Assembly: GCA_902760845.1 (NCBI GenBank) | Contig: CACWHX010000012.1 | Location: 1 to 49,641 of the forward strand | Reading direction: 5' to 3' | DNA from: Oscillospiraceae bacterium | GTDB taxonomy: Bacteria > Bacillota > Clostridia > Oscillospirales > Oscillospiraceae | Length of the DNA: 49,641 nt | In this document: positions 6,409-13,757 of the stretch, in pieces | Layout of the letters: the number at the start of each line of letters is the position of its first letter | Position numbering within the stretch: position 1 is the first letter of the stretch | Position numbers and translations under genes: made by a program | The notes under the pieces: model-generated | Seen by the model: the letters and a program-made list of their open reading frames with translations, nothing else | Told to the model about the DNA's origin: nothing | Databases searched by the model: none

Positions 6409-6787
6409 CGACTCGCACCTTCGCTCTCGCCCTGGCAAAACAAAGTCTCCCACAGTATGCGGCTGTCTTGCGATTGTTTGTAAATTCTTTACCGCAGCAT
6501 CTGCATGTATGAAGATACTCAATTTTGTGCCCTCTGCTCTCCGGATGGCTTGCCCACCACAGATAGCGGCACTGGTCTGAGCAGAACACACGTGTGCGCT
6601 TACCGGGTGTTTGAGTTAACGGAGCACCACACTGCTTGCAACTGCTGGTGCGCGCCTCGCTTAAGGGATGCCGTCGGCACCAGCTTTTGACGGAATTGAG
6701 CGGCAGTTCCAGTTCGCTAGCAATCGTTCTGTATCCCTTTCCGTCACGCTGAAGACGGGTAATCTGATTCTGTTGATCTCTGGTCAT
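6401..6787 (-). CDS. Helix-turn-helix protein with two zinc ribbons (mobile-element accessory)
   Basis: 128 residues. The N-terminal 40 residues form a resolvase/transposase-like HTH (GKGYRTIASELELPLNSVKSW). Two C-terminal zinc-binding units follow: CKQC...CSDQC (about residues 48-70) and CRCC...CGRLC (about 94-115). This layout matches the small DNA-binding proteins that precede SHOCT-like and recombinase genes in Firmicutes elements. The second of two nearby ATGs (6785-6787) is preferred because GAGGG lies nine bases upstream. It starts the three-gene minus-strand unit HTH-SHOCT-HEPN, downstream of a terminator that isolates it from the phage genes. Confidence 0.7.
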   Translation of the reverse strand: MTRDQQNQITRLQRDGKGYRTIASELELPLNSVKSWCRRHPLSEARTSSCKQCGAPLTQTPGKRTRVFCSDQCRYLWWASHPESRGHKIEYLHTCRCCGKEFTNNRKTAAYCGRLCFARARAKVRVDG

Positions 6788-6846
6788 GAGCATTCACCCT
6801 CTCACAGGTAGCTCACGGCAAACGTCAAAACTTAAGGTTTTTAGAT

Positions 6847-6878
6847 AAAAAAATGCGCAGCTTGAAAAAAAGCTGCGC
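6847..6878 (-). terminator. Intrinsic terminator between phage/WYL remnants and HTH unit
   Basis: GCGCAGCTT (6855-6863) and AAGCTGCGC (6870-6878) form a 9-bp stem; on the minus strand it is followed by seven T residues (6847-6853). It would end transcription coming from the tail genes and the WYL fragment. Confidence 0.85.
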
Positions 6879-6940
6879 TGAAGTTATTCAAATTCTCATA
6901 TGAAGGCGGCGGTAGTCATTACAATCTGACGCCGCTCTTT

Positions 6941-7118
6941 TTATTTTTTATATTGTTCTGTCAGCCGACGTGCTTCTTCTCGCATCTGCTGAACTACATC
7001 TTCCGGGGAAGTGATGCGCACACCGGACCCGAGAGCGAAGATCCAACCGAGAAAGTGCCTGCTGGGAACCACGTTCACCTGTGCGGTGAAATGTCCCTCA
7101 CCTTGCGGGCTTACGGTA
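6941..7118 (-). pseudogene. C-terminal fragment of a WYL-domain transcriptional regulator
   Basis: The frame ending at TAA 6941-6943 encodes EGHFTAQVNV, then HFLGWIFALG, then GVRITSPEDVVQQM. This is the typical end of WYL/WCX regulators (beta strand, F-x-GW-x-x-x-LG, VxIxxPExVxxxM). Upstream the frame hits a TGA immediately before 7118 and has no start, so the HTH and WYL core are gone. Its 5' end overlaps the 3' end of a phage tail gene, marking a recombination joint near 7100-7118. WYL proteins often regulate or sense for phage defence and mobile elements. Confidence 0.75.
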
Positions 7119-7268
7119 GACGGTCTTGATGATCAGGGAACCAGTGATCGGCTTGCCGTCTGCCGAGTGTGCAGTCGTGCCGCTGAGCAGTTTGGCTGCC
7201 ACGACCGAATCCCCGGACAGATCGATCAGGATCGTTCCTCCCCTTAATACGACTTTGTTGACCGCCAT
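7098..7268 (-). CDS. Short phage tail-associated protein (probably C-terminally truncated)
   Basis: 56 residues. The sequence KVVLRGGTILIDLSGDSVVA followed by KLLSGTTAHSADGKPITGSL is clearly related to the first 50 residues of the upstream neighbour at 7273-7857, so the two are tandem paralogues. The start ATG lies 4 bp after that neighbour's stop. After ITGSL the protein ends in a basic IIKTVYRKPAR tail unlike the paralogue, exactly where the WYL fragment begins, which suggests that the natural 3' part was lost at the joint. Confidence 0.65.
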   Translation of the reverse strand: MAVNKVVLRGGTILIDLSGDSVVAAKLLSGTTAHSADGKPITGSLIIKTVYRKPAR

Positions 7269-7272
7269 GTCA

Positions 7273-7857
7273 TCACCCGATCGTGACGGTTTGCCCGCCG
7301 GCAGCGTTATCTGCGTAAACTACGGGAATTGCGTTCACCGTCACCGCGGCCAGATAATCGTAGCCGGTATCCGGCTGGACCGTCTGCGCAGTAAAACTGG
7401 GCGTCACGTTCTTGGACTGGGCGGTGATCTCTTCGCCGCTGTAGGTGCCGGTCACGCCGAGAATCTCCACACCGCTCTTGATGTTTCCGGCGATGATCTT
7501 CGCCTGCTCGGCCGTGCTGATCGAAACCTTGCCTCCGCCATCATGGTAGCCCTGCGGGATGGTGTAGGTTCCAGACTTGGAACTGATCGTGCCGGTGACC
7601 GAGCCCTTGTTCGCCATGGTGCCGGTCAGCTTCGTGCTGCGTGCATGCGCAGTCTTGCCCGCAAGGATCTCCGCAGCGGTCGCGGTGTCATCCCCAGTAT
7701 TGCTGTCGAAATCGCAGGTGCCGGTGATCGGGGCGCCGCTCTTGTCATGGGCGGTGTAGCCGGTCAGCAGGTGTGCCGCGTCCAGCGTATCGCTGGTCAG
7801 GTCGATCAGGGTCTCTCCGCTGGAGAGCACCACTTTGGATACATATTGATTTGCCAT
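7273..7857 (-). CDS. Phage tail/baseplate-associated protein with ITG repeats
   Basis: 194 residues, rich in Gly, Thr and Ser, no membrane segment. It contains repeated modules of the form LL-G-TAHD..GAPITGT, ILAGKTAHARSTKLTGT and the motif IPQGYHDGGGKVSI (about residues 100-113), which is common in tail-fibre or baseplate accessory proteins of Firmicutes siphophages. It is a structural protein expected at the tail tip. It sits in a closely packed tail block (1 bp to the upstream gene). Confidence 0.7.
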   Translation of the reverse strand: MANQYVSKVVLSSGETLIDLTSDTLDAAHLLTGYTAHDKSGAPITGTCDFDSNTGDDTATAAEILAGKTAHARSTKLTGTMANKGSVTGTISSKSGTYTIPQGYHDGGGKVSISTAEQAKIIAGNIKSGVEILGVTGTYSGEEITAQSKNVTPSFTAQTVQPDTGYDYLAAVTVNAIPVVYADNAAGGQTVTIG

Positions 7858-7858
7858 T

Positions 7859-8119
7859 TCATACTCCTCCTATGTAGACGGTGGTACCGCCGCTTGTATT
7901 TGAGACCCGCGCCACCTCGATCGGCTCGACCGTGACGTCGTCGGTCATGAACTTACTTTCCGTTTCCAGCGTTGTGCCGTAGAAGTCCGGCTTCACGTTG
8001 TAAGCGCCTGTATAGGGATCTCCGGAATAAGAGAGGATGATGTTCTCATCCATCGTGAGATCAAACGCGTTCTCCTCTTCAAACCGGAGCGTGAAATACA
8101 CAACGCTATATCTCTCCAT
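7859..8119 (-). CDS. Small phage tail-module protein, unknown role
   Basis: 86 residues, acidic, beta-strand-rich by composition (YSVVYFTLRFEEENAF, then TTVYIGG at the C-terminus). No recognised domain. Overlaps the upstream gene by 14 bp and is followed after 1 bp by the next tail gene, so it belongs to the tail block. A role in tail-tip assembly is inferred from position only. Confidence 0.6.
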   Translation of the reverse strand: MERYSVVYFTLRFEEENAFDLTMDENIILSYSGDPYTGAYNVKPDFYGTTLETESKFMTDDVTVEPIEVARVSNTSGGTTVYIGGV

Positions 8120-8414
8120 CCTTCAGCACCTCCCTGGCATTCGTGTGAATGATGTTCGATGCCAGCGCTCTCCCGCCTGCCAGCTTCCCGCGCATCTGAA
8201 TCTGCACAGGGCCGTCATGGAACAGGAGCGTATCCGCCTGAGAAAGAGAGACGGTCAGGGACGTGCCGCTGACCGTAATGTCTGCCAGTGTCTTTTCCAG
8301 AATTACCTTGCCCCTCTGTGCATAGGACAGATAGATGTCCGTAAAGGCGGCGTCTGAAAACTCATCCGGCATATAGAACACATGTGTTGGCGTGGTGCCG
8401 CGCCACATATACAT
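8106..8414 (-). CDS. Small phage tail-module protein, unknown role
   Basis: 102 residues. It begins MYMWRGTTPTHVFYMP, a pattern seen in short proteins encoded after siphophage minor structural genes: one antiparallel beta domain with SLSQADTLLF and VQIQMRGKL. No catalytic motif. Translationally coupled to its neighbours on both sides (4 bp after the large tail gene, 14 bp overlap downstream). Function not known. Confidence 0.6.
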   Translation of the reverse strand: MYMWRGTTPTHVFYMPDEFSDAAFTDIYLSYAQRGKVILEKTLADITVSGTSLTVSLSQADTLLFHDGPVQIQMRGKLAGGRALASNIIHTNAREVLKDGEI

Positions 8415-8418
8415 CGCC

Positions 8419-9927
8419 TCACTTCCATTTGCCCATTACATGAATGTTGACAACGATACTGCAGTTGGTTGCGGAGCTGTCGAGGCACGCCACCCAGAAC
8501 TTGGCCTGTGTCGTAGTCGGCTGGCCAATCGGTGTCACGAACGTAAGGTAGCTGGTGCAACCTCCGGAGTACACAGCGACCGGAGCAGCAGCAAACGTGA
8601 ACGGAAGGTTCACGCTGATGCCGTCACTGTAGCGGAATCCGCTGTAGTTGTTCTTCGCAATGTTCACGCCGCTTGCCGTGTACACGCCCCAACACTCCGC
8701 AGCGCCGCTGTTCCACTTTCGGTAGGTCCAGATACCCGAGGTACCAACTGAGGTAACATAGTCTCCAACGACCGAAGTGACAATCGACGAAGGGGTGCAG
8801 GCGGTCAGAACACCTGCCTTCAGATAGACCGGGGTTCCCGCCCCGCCTACAGTGGAAGTGGACGCGGTAAGGGCGCCCTGATGCATATAGATGGGCTTCG
8901 TTCCGCTGCCGATTTCCACGCTGCTTGCGGTCGGTTGACCGTTGTTCAGAAAAATCGGTATGTTTTGTGCTCCAAGCGTCGTCGTGCCGAGATACACGGG
9001 ACCATTGAGCTTCGTCGTCCAGTCCTGGCTGACCTCAAAGCAATTCTCCGTCTCCGCAACCTTGCCGATTGCGATGCCTTTGCCTCCATGGAGAAAGTCC
9101 ATGAGCACCGCTGCGGTCGAGATCGTTTCCGTGACCGAAACCGTCGTAAACGCATCCGTCAGTGTATACTTCACGTCATAGGTGTATTCAGCCGAGATGT
9201 TGCCGCCGCCGAATGTGAAGCCCGTGCCGGAATTGAAGCTCTTGCTGGCGTTCGTCCAAGACGTAGCCGTGCTCCGCTTATAGTAGGTTGCCCGTGTGAC
9301 CGTGTTCTTGCTGCTGCAGGACGCATATGTGTAGGTCACAAGGCCGCGGATATATGTTCCTGCATCCGCCGCAGTTCCGCTGCTGTTGCTGCGGTACGAT
9401 ACGTGCCCGGTGATAACCGGTGGACTGTACTCCACCACGCTGATGCTCACGGTCTTCGTTGCCGTGCGGCCGCGTGAATCCGTCACCTTGCCCGTGAACG
9501 TGTAGGTGCCGGAAGAAACCAGCACGCCCGTAGTCAATGTGGAACTGGAGCCGGAATAGCTGCCGCCGGTGATGCTGTAAGCCTTGATGGTTGAACCGTA
9601 TGCACCGGCGGCGTTGGAGATGGTCAGTGTGACAGCAGATTTGTTCTGGACGTAGATGCCCCAGCTGCTCGGGACGGTGCCATCCACGCGCGTCGCGGTA
9701 AAGCTCCCAATCGTCGGCACAACCGAGGTTGGAACCTTGAGTGTAATCGTAATGCTCTTCGTGCCGATGAGCGTGCTGCCGCTGTAGGTATAGCAGGTCA
9801 GCGTTCCGGTGCCGGAGGTAGTGTTTGGGATCTGATTTGCCAGTGTCAGAGCCGGCGTCCACTTTACCGCCAGCAGCGAGGTCTTCGTGGTAATCGTTCC
9901 GGACGCACTGCCGAAAGAATAAGGCAC
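8419..9927 (-). CDS. Siphophage minor tail/baseplate protein (DUF859-like), 5'-truncated
   Basis: At least 502 residues, Ser/Thr/Gly-rich, beta-sandwich repeats with SGTGTLTCYTYSGSTLIGTKS, VVEYSPPVI and the siphophage tail signature HGGKGIAIGKVAE (about residue 285). These are features of DUF859-type minor structural proteins at the tail tip. The GTG at 9925-9927 has no ribosome binding site, and phage-like coding continues in frame upstream of it (RLHELVLYNNVPYSFG) to a stop near 9974. The natural start and N-terminal domains therefore appear to be deleted. No head, portal, terminase or lysis genes accompany it, so the island is a remnant. Confidence 0.75.
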   Translation of the reverse strand: MPYSFGSASGTITTKTSLLAVKWTPALTLANQIPNTTSGTGTLTCYTYSGSTLIGTKSITITLKVPTSVVPTIGSFTATRVDGTVPSSWGIYVQNKSAVTLTISNAAGAYGSTIKAYSITGGSYSGSSSTLTTGVLVSSGTYTFTGKVTDSRGRTATKTVSISVVEYSPPVITGHVSYRSNSSGTAADAGTYIRGLVTYTYASCSSKNTVTRATYYKRSTATSWTNASKSFNSGTGFTFGGGNISAEYTYDVKYTLTDAFTTVSVTETISTAAVLMDFLHGGKGIAIGKVAETENCFEVSQDWTTKLNGPVYLGTTTLGAQNIPIFLNNGQPTASSVEIGSGTKPIYMHQGALTASTSTVGGAGTPVYLKAGVLTACTPSSIVTSVVGDYVTSVGTSGIWTYRKWNSGAAECWGVYTASGVNIAKNNYSGFRYSDGISVNLPFTFAAAPVAVYSGGCTSYLTFVTPIGQPTTTQAKFWVACLDSSATNCSIVVNIHVMGKWK

Positions 9928-9973
9928 GTTATTATAGAGAACCAGTTCATGTAAACGGATCGGAGTATGTTAT

Positions 9974-10072
9974 GTGTTCTCAATGGGTCGAGCGACCGGA
10001 TAATAATGATAGACCATATCTAATGCGGTGGATAAGAGAGCATCGATGACTATCTCGCACACGATTACCCAT
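9974..10072 (-). pseudogene. Short orphan coding remnant, unidentified
   Basis: The minus-strand frame from 10072 to the TAA at 9974-9976 reads a plausible protein end including DALLSTALDMVYHYYP. It has no start codon and its 5' end runs into the 19-bp repeats, so it may be the tail of a lost gene. No family was recognised. The surrounding 9928-10301 gap also holds two hairpins and the tRNA terminator. Confidence 0.3.
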
Positions 10073-10104
10073 CTCGCACACGATTACCCATCTCGCACAC
10101 GATT
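10052..10104. repeat. Three 19-bp iteron-like direct repeats
   Basis: ATCTCGCACACGATTACCC occurs at 10052-10070 and 10071-10089 head to tail; a third copy at 10090 matches for the first 14 bases before diverging. Its position about 200 bp from the tRNA attachment point is where integrase arm sites or a plasmid-like origin could lie. No replication or integrase gene remains. Confidence 0.8.
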
Positions 10105-10145
10105 TCAGGTGTATACGAAGCACCATTCTCACTCAAAACACAAAA

Positions 10146-10180
10146 ATCCCAGGCAGATTTGCTCTTGCTCTGTCTGGGAT
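10146..10180. terminator. Hairpin followed by T-rich tract
   Basis: ATCCCAG-CAGA pairs with CTGTCTGGGAT around a 12-nt loop, followed on the plus strand by ATCATCTTTTA. It looks like a degenerate intrinsic terminator left in the island. A second stem GAAAGTCC/GGACTTTC lies at about 10216-10241. Confidence 0.45.
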
Positions 10181-10259
10181 CATCTTTTATCGTCATTAAG
10201 TTTACGAGAAGTCAGAAAGTCCATTGATTCAAGGACTTTCCAGAGTGGGTGGGGTGCAA

Positions 10260-10300
10260 AAGAAACATGACCCTAATCGTATCAAAATTAGGGTCATGTT
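10260..10300 (-). terminator. Terminator of tRNA-Pro
   Basis: ACATGACCCTAAT and ATTAGGGTCATGT form a 13-bp stem immediately 3' of the tRNA on the minus strand, followed by TTTCTTTT. Confidence 0.85.
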
Positions 10301-10301
10301 A

Positions 10302-10378
10302 TGGTCGGAGTGGGGAGACTTGAACTCCCGGCCTCATGGTCCCGAACCATGCGCGCTACCATCTGCGCTACACCCCGA
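10302..10378 (-). tRNA. tRNA-Pro (CGG anticodon)
   Basis: 77 nt including an encoded CCA. Acceptor TCGGGGT pairs with ACTCCGA (one G-U); D stem GCGC/GCGC; anticodon stem CATGG/CCATG with loop TTCGGGA, giving anticodon CGG and G37 as expected for proline; T stem GGGAG/CTCCC with loop TTCAAGT. It reads CCG codons, common in this GC-rich genome. The phage-derived island begins directly at its 3' end, so it is the likely integration target. Confidence 0.96.
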
Positions 10379-10390
10379 AACAGCTTTCTC

Positions 10391-10419
10391 ATTATAACGA
10401 CCCGGACCAAACTTGTCAA
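10391..10419 (-). promoter_or_regulatory. Consensus promoter of tRNA-Pro
   Basis: On the minus strand TTGACA (10414-10419) and TATAAT (10391-10396), both perfect, are separated by 17 bp; transcription would start a few bases before the tRNA. Confidence 0.92.
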
Positions 10420-10493
10420 GCAAAATTCTGCAAAACTTTCCGTGTTCTATTTCCTGTCGGACGGGCATACCCTGCCGATAGGGAGGGAACGCC

Positions 10494-11318
10494 ATGAAAC
10501 GATTGAAGTTCTATATCTGCGCGCTGCTGTTTCTGGCTCTGACCGGCGTGAAGATGATTGCACCCGCGGCCGCGGCGGACGTGCGCGCTGCGCTGCTGCC
10601 GGCGATCAGCGCGGACGACGATTACCATTCTGTGCTGGCCGCCGTTGGGCCGGCGCCGCAGCCGGAGCGCGCCGCGGCGGATGCCGCGCCCTACACCGTC
10701 ACGCCTCCGCTGGACGCGCTGCGGCAGGAGCTGGAGTCGCTGCACCCCGATTTTTTTGCCGGGCTGCCGGAGGCGCCGCTGCCGCCGGAGCCGGCTGAGA
10801 CGGCCGCGCCGGAGCTGAGCGAGGCGATGCAGGCCGCCTACGCCGCGCGGGAGGTGTTTCTCCAGTCGCAGGCGGATTATGCCGACTACACGCTCCCCGC
10901 AAACGTGAGCTATGACGTGCTGGAGCTGCCCTTTGCGGATACGTCGCCCGTCGCGGGTTATACGTCCTCCGGCTTCGGCTATCGAATGCACCCGATCCAG
11001 GGCGTGGTGAAATTCCACTACGGCACGGATTTTGCCGCGAGCGCTGGCACGGACGTGCTCGCCTTTGCGGACGGCACCGTGCTGGCGGCAGGGCAGGACG
11101 CGGGCTATGGAAACTATGTGAAGATCGACCACGGCAACGGCTACGTGACGCTTTACGGCCACTGCAGCGAGCTTCTGGTCTCCGCGGGCCAGACGGTGCA
11201 GCGCGGGGAGCGCATCGCGCTCGTGGGCGCGACGGGGCAGGCCACCGGACCGCACCTGCACTTTGAGCTGATGCACGACGGCGTGTATCTGAACCCGGAG
11301 TTTTATCTCGCGGTATGA
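10494..11318 (+). CDS. M23 (LytM) metallopeptidase, SpoIVFA/SpoIIQ-like
   Basis: 274 residues: N-terminal membrane anchor or signal (about 5-27), an Ala/Pro-rich linker, and a C-terminal LytM domain from about 155. All zinc ligands are present: His175 and Asp179 in FHYGTD, His223 in LYGH, His255/His257 in GPHLHFEL. It overlaps by 4 bp an M50 peptidase of SpoIVFB type. In Bacillus the SpoIVFA-SpoIVFB pair (LytM-domain anchor plus intramembrane protease) controls pro-sigma-K processing, so a forespore-membrane role is likely. Unlike SpoIVFA the metal site is intact, so cell-wall hydrolysis is also possible. GGGAGG precedes the start. Confidence 0.82.
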   Translation: MKRLKFYICALLFLALTGVKMIAPAAAADVRAALLPAISADDDYHSVLAAVGPAPQPERAAADAAPYTVTPPLDALRQELESLHPDFFAGLPEAPLPPEPAETAAPELSEAMQAAYAAREVFLQSQADYADYTLPANVSYDVLELPFADTSPVAGYTSSGFGYRMHPIQGVVKFHYGTDFAASAGTDVLAFADGTVLAAGQDAGYGNYVKIDHGNGYVTLYGHCSELLVSAGQTVQRGERIALVGATGQATGPHLHFELMHDGVYLNPEFYLAV

Positions 11319-11887
11319 GCGGCCGCGTCACCGTGAGCGGCGGCGCGGTCCTGCTGCTGGGCGTGCTGATCTTCGTCCTGCGCCCGGCGGAGCTGGCGGC
11401 GCTGCTTTTGGCGGCCGCCGCACACGAGGTGGGGCATCTCGCGGCGCTCCTCCTGCTGCGCGGGCGGGTCCGCGGCGTTGCGTTCACGGTGAGCGGTCCC
11501 GTCATCCGCTGCGACGTGCCGCCGCGCGCGGCGGCGCGCTGCCTCGCGGCGCTGGCGGGGCCGGCGGCGGGGATCGGGCTGTTCTGGGCGCTGCGCGCGC
11601 GATATCCGCTCGCGGCGGAACTGAGCCTGCTGCTGTCGGGTGTGAATCTCCTGCCGGTGCTGCCGCTGGACGGCGGGCGCGTGCTGCAGGCGGCGCTGGA
11701 GGGACTTTGCGGCGCGCGCTCGTCGCTTGGCGCGCTGGAGGCGCTCGGCTTTTTCGTGCCGGTCGCCCTGATGGCGCTGGGGCTTTGCGCGGTGCGCGTG
11801 GGATACGGCCTCTCGGTGGTCGCGTTCGGCGCGTGGCTTTTGCTGCTGCAGCCGGAATCCCTTGTAAATCCGGCGGGGATGATGTAA
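11315..11887 (+). CDS. spoIVFB: M50 intramembrane metalloprotease, SpoIVFB-like
   Basis: 190 residues, nearly all hydrophobic. The zinc site HEVGH (His37, Glu38, His41) lies in the second membrane segment and the partner motif NLLPVLPLDGG (Asp119) follows near 111-121. This is the compact SpoIVFB arrangement without the CBS domain of longer members. In sporulation such proteases cleave the pro-sequence of sigma-K in the mother cell. Translational coupling (ATGA) to the M23 gene supports a SpoIVFA/SpoIVFB pair. Assignment by family and context; the substrate cannot be seen here. Confidence 0.83.
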   Translation: MSGRVTVSGGAVLLLGVLIFVLRPAELAALLLAAAAHEVGHLAALLLLRGRVRGVAFTVSGPVIRCDVPPRAAARCLAALAGPAAGIGLFWALRARYPLAAELSLLLSGVNLLPVLPLDGGRVLQAALEGLCGARSSLGALEALGFFVPVALMALGLCAVRVGYGLSVVAFGAWLLLLQPESLVNPAGMM

Positions 11888-11918
11888 AATAATTGTCACC
11901 ACCAATGAGGAGACAATT

Positions 11919-13757
11919 ATGGATCGGCGACTGGAACGCATCCTGCCGCGCGTGCAGAAGCCCGCGCGCTACGTCGGCGGGGAGTACAATCAAATCATCA
12001 AGGACAAGGCGGAGGTCAACCTGCGCATGGCCTTCTGCTTCCCGGATATCTATGAGATCGGCATGTCGAACATCGGCATGCGCATTCTGTATCATACCAT
12101 CAACCGGATGCCCGGCGTCTGGTGCGAGCGCGTGTTCGCCCCGTGGGGGGACATGGACGCGGAGCTGCGCGCCGCCGGCATCCCGCTCTATGCGCTGGAG
12201 AGCGGCGACCCCGTCTCGGAGTTTGACGCGCTGGGCTTTTCCATTGGCTACGAGATGGCGTACCCGGCGGTGCTGAACATGCTCGACCTCGCGGGAATCC
12301 CGCTGCGCAGCGCCGACCGGCCGGAGCTCGTTCCGCTCGTGTTCGCCGGGGGCACAAGCTGCTGCAACCCGGAGCCGATGGCGCCGTTTTTTGATCTGAT
12401 GGTCGTCGGCGAGGGAGAAGAGGTTGACTGCGAGCTGCTGGAGCTGTTTCGCGCCGCGCGCGACGCCGGCTGGGAGAAGGCGCGGTTTCTGCGCGCCGCG
12501 GCGCGGATTCCGGGCGTCTATGTCCCGTCGCTCTACACGCCGGAGTACCACGAGGACGGCACGCTCCGGGCGCTCACGCCGCGCGGCGGCGCGCCCGCGC
12601 GCGTGACCAAGCGCATCATCGAGGATCTCGACGCCTGCGAATACCCGACCGCGCCGATCGTGCCTTCTACGGAGATCGTGCACGACCGCGTGAACGTGGA
12701 GCTGTTTCGCGGCTGCATCCGCGGCTGCCGGTTCTGCCAGGCGGGGTATGTCTATCGCCCGGTGCGCCCGCGAAAGCCCGAGACGATCATCCGCCAGGGC
12801 GTGGAATCGCTGCAGAACACCGGCTATCAGGAGGCGACGCTTCTGTCGCTTTCCAGCAGCGACTATCGCCCGCTCGCGCAGGTCTGCGACGGGCTGCTGG
12901 ATTACTGCGAGCCGCGCAGCATCAGCCTGTCGCTGCCGAGTCTGCGCGCGGATAACTTCTCCATGGAGATCATGAGCCGCCTTCAAAAGGTGCGCAAGGG
13001 CGGACTGACATTCGCGCCGGAGGCGGGCACGCAGCGCCTGCGCGACGCGATCAATAAAAATGTGCGCGAGGAGGATTTGCTGCACTCCTGCCGCGTCGCG
13101 TTTGAGGGCGGCTGGAACGGCGTGAAGCTCTATTTCATGCTCGGCCTTCCGACGGAGACGGACGAGGACGTGCTCGGCATTGCGGAGCTGGCAAACCGCG
13201 TGCTGCACACCTGGCGGGAATACGCCTCGAACAAAAAGCGCGGCGTGCGCATCACGGTGAGCACCTCCTGCTTCGTGCCGAAGCCGCACAGCCCGTTTCA
13301 ATGGGAGGCGCAGGTGACCATGGAGGAATACCAGCGCCGCGTGCAGCTGCTGCGCGACAACATGAAGGCAAAGAACGTGACCTACAACTGGCACGATCCG
13401 GACACGAGCTTCATTGAGGCCGCGCTCTCCCGCGGGGATCGGCGCGTCGCCGACGTGATCGAGACCGTGTTTCGCACCGGCGGCGCGCTGGAGGCGTGGA
13501 GCGACTATTTTTCGTTCGAGCGCTGGATGAACGCCTTTGCTGCCAGCGGGCTGGATCCCGCGTTCTACGCCTGCCGCGAACGCGGAAAGGACGAGGCGCT
13601 GCCGTGGGATGTCATCGACATGGGCGTGACGCGCGCGCATCTCTGGCACGAGCGCGAGCAGGCGTACCGGGCGGAGCTCTCGCCCGACTGCCGCAGGCAG
13701 TGCACCGGCTGCGGCGCGCTCGCGCTCCTGCCGAAGGGGGGCCGCTGCGATGCCTGA
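11919..13757 (+). CDS. B12-binding-fold radical SAM protein (TIGR03960 type)
   Basis: 612 residues. The N-terminal ~200 residues hold the Rossmann-like B12-binding-type region (FPDIYEIGMSNIGMRILY); the radical SAM cluster motif is Cys266-x3-Cys270-x2-Cys273 in RGCIRGCRFCQAG. The C-terminal region has a CTGCG pair. The gene overlaps the next one (DUF2344) by 8 bp; in many clostridia the two are adjacent or fused, upstream of rng and rplU. A tRNA-modification-type role is often assumed but unproven. Starts with GGAG about 10 bases upstream. Confidence 0.92.
   Translation: MDRRLERILPRVQKPARYVGGEYNQIIKDKAEVNLRMAFCFPDIYEIGMSNIGMRILYHTINRMPGVWCERVFAPWGDMDAELRAAGIPLYALESGDPVSEFDALGFSIGYEMAYPAVLNMLDLAGIPLRSADRPELVPLVFAGGTSCCNPEPMAPFFDLMVVGEGEEVDCELLELFRAARDAGWEKARFLRAAARIPGVYVPSLYTPEYHEDGTLRALTPRGGAPARVTKRIIEDLDACEYPTAPIVPSTEIVHDRVNVELFRGCIRGCRFCQAGYVYRPVRPRKPETIIRQGVESLQNTGYQEATLLSLSSSDYRPLAQVCDGLLDYCEPRSISLSLPSLRADNFSMEIMSRLQKVRKGGLTFAPEAGTQRLRDAINKNVREEDLLHSCRVAFEGGWNGVKLYFMLGLPTETDEDVLGIAELANRVLHTWREYASNKKRGVRITVSTSCFVPKPHSPFQWEAQVTMEEYQRRVQLLRDNMKAKNVTYNWHDPDTSFIEAALSRGDRRVADVIETVFRTGGALEAWSDYFSFERWMNAFAASGLDPAFYACRERGKDEALPWDVIDMGVTRAHLWHEREQAYRAELSPDCRRQCTGCGALALLPKGGRCDA

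Noticed and set aside
10052..10104. CRISPR array
   Set aside because: The 19-bp units are directly head to tail with no spacers, and no cas gene is present.
10420..10493. Sigma-E-type promoter in front of the M23 gene
   Set aside because: A CATACCCT box with a poor TCTATTT -35 at 13 bp is suggestive, but the match is too weak to list as a feature.
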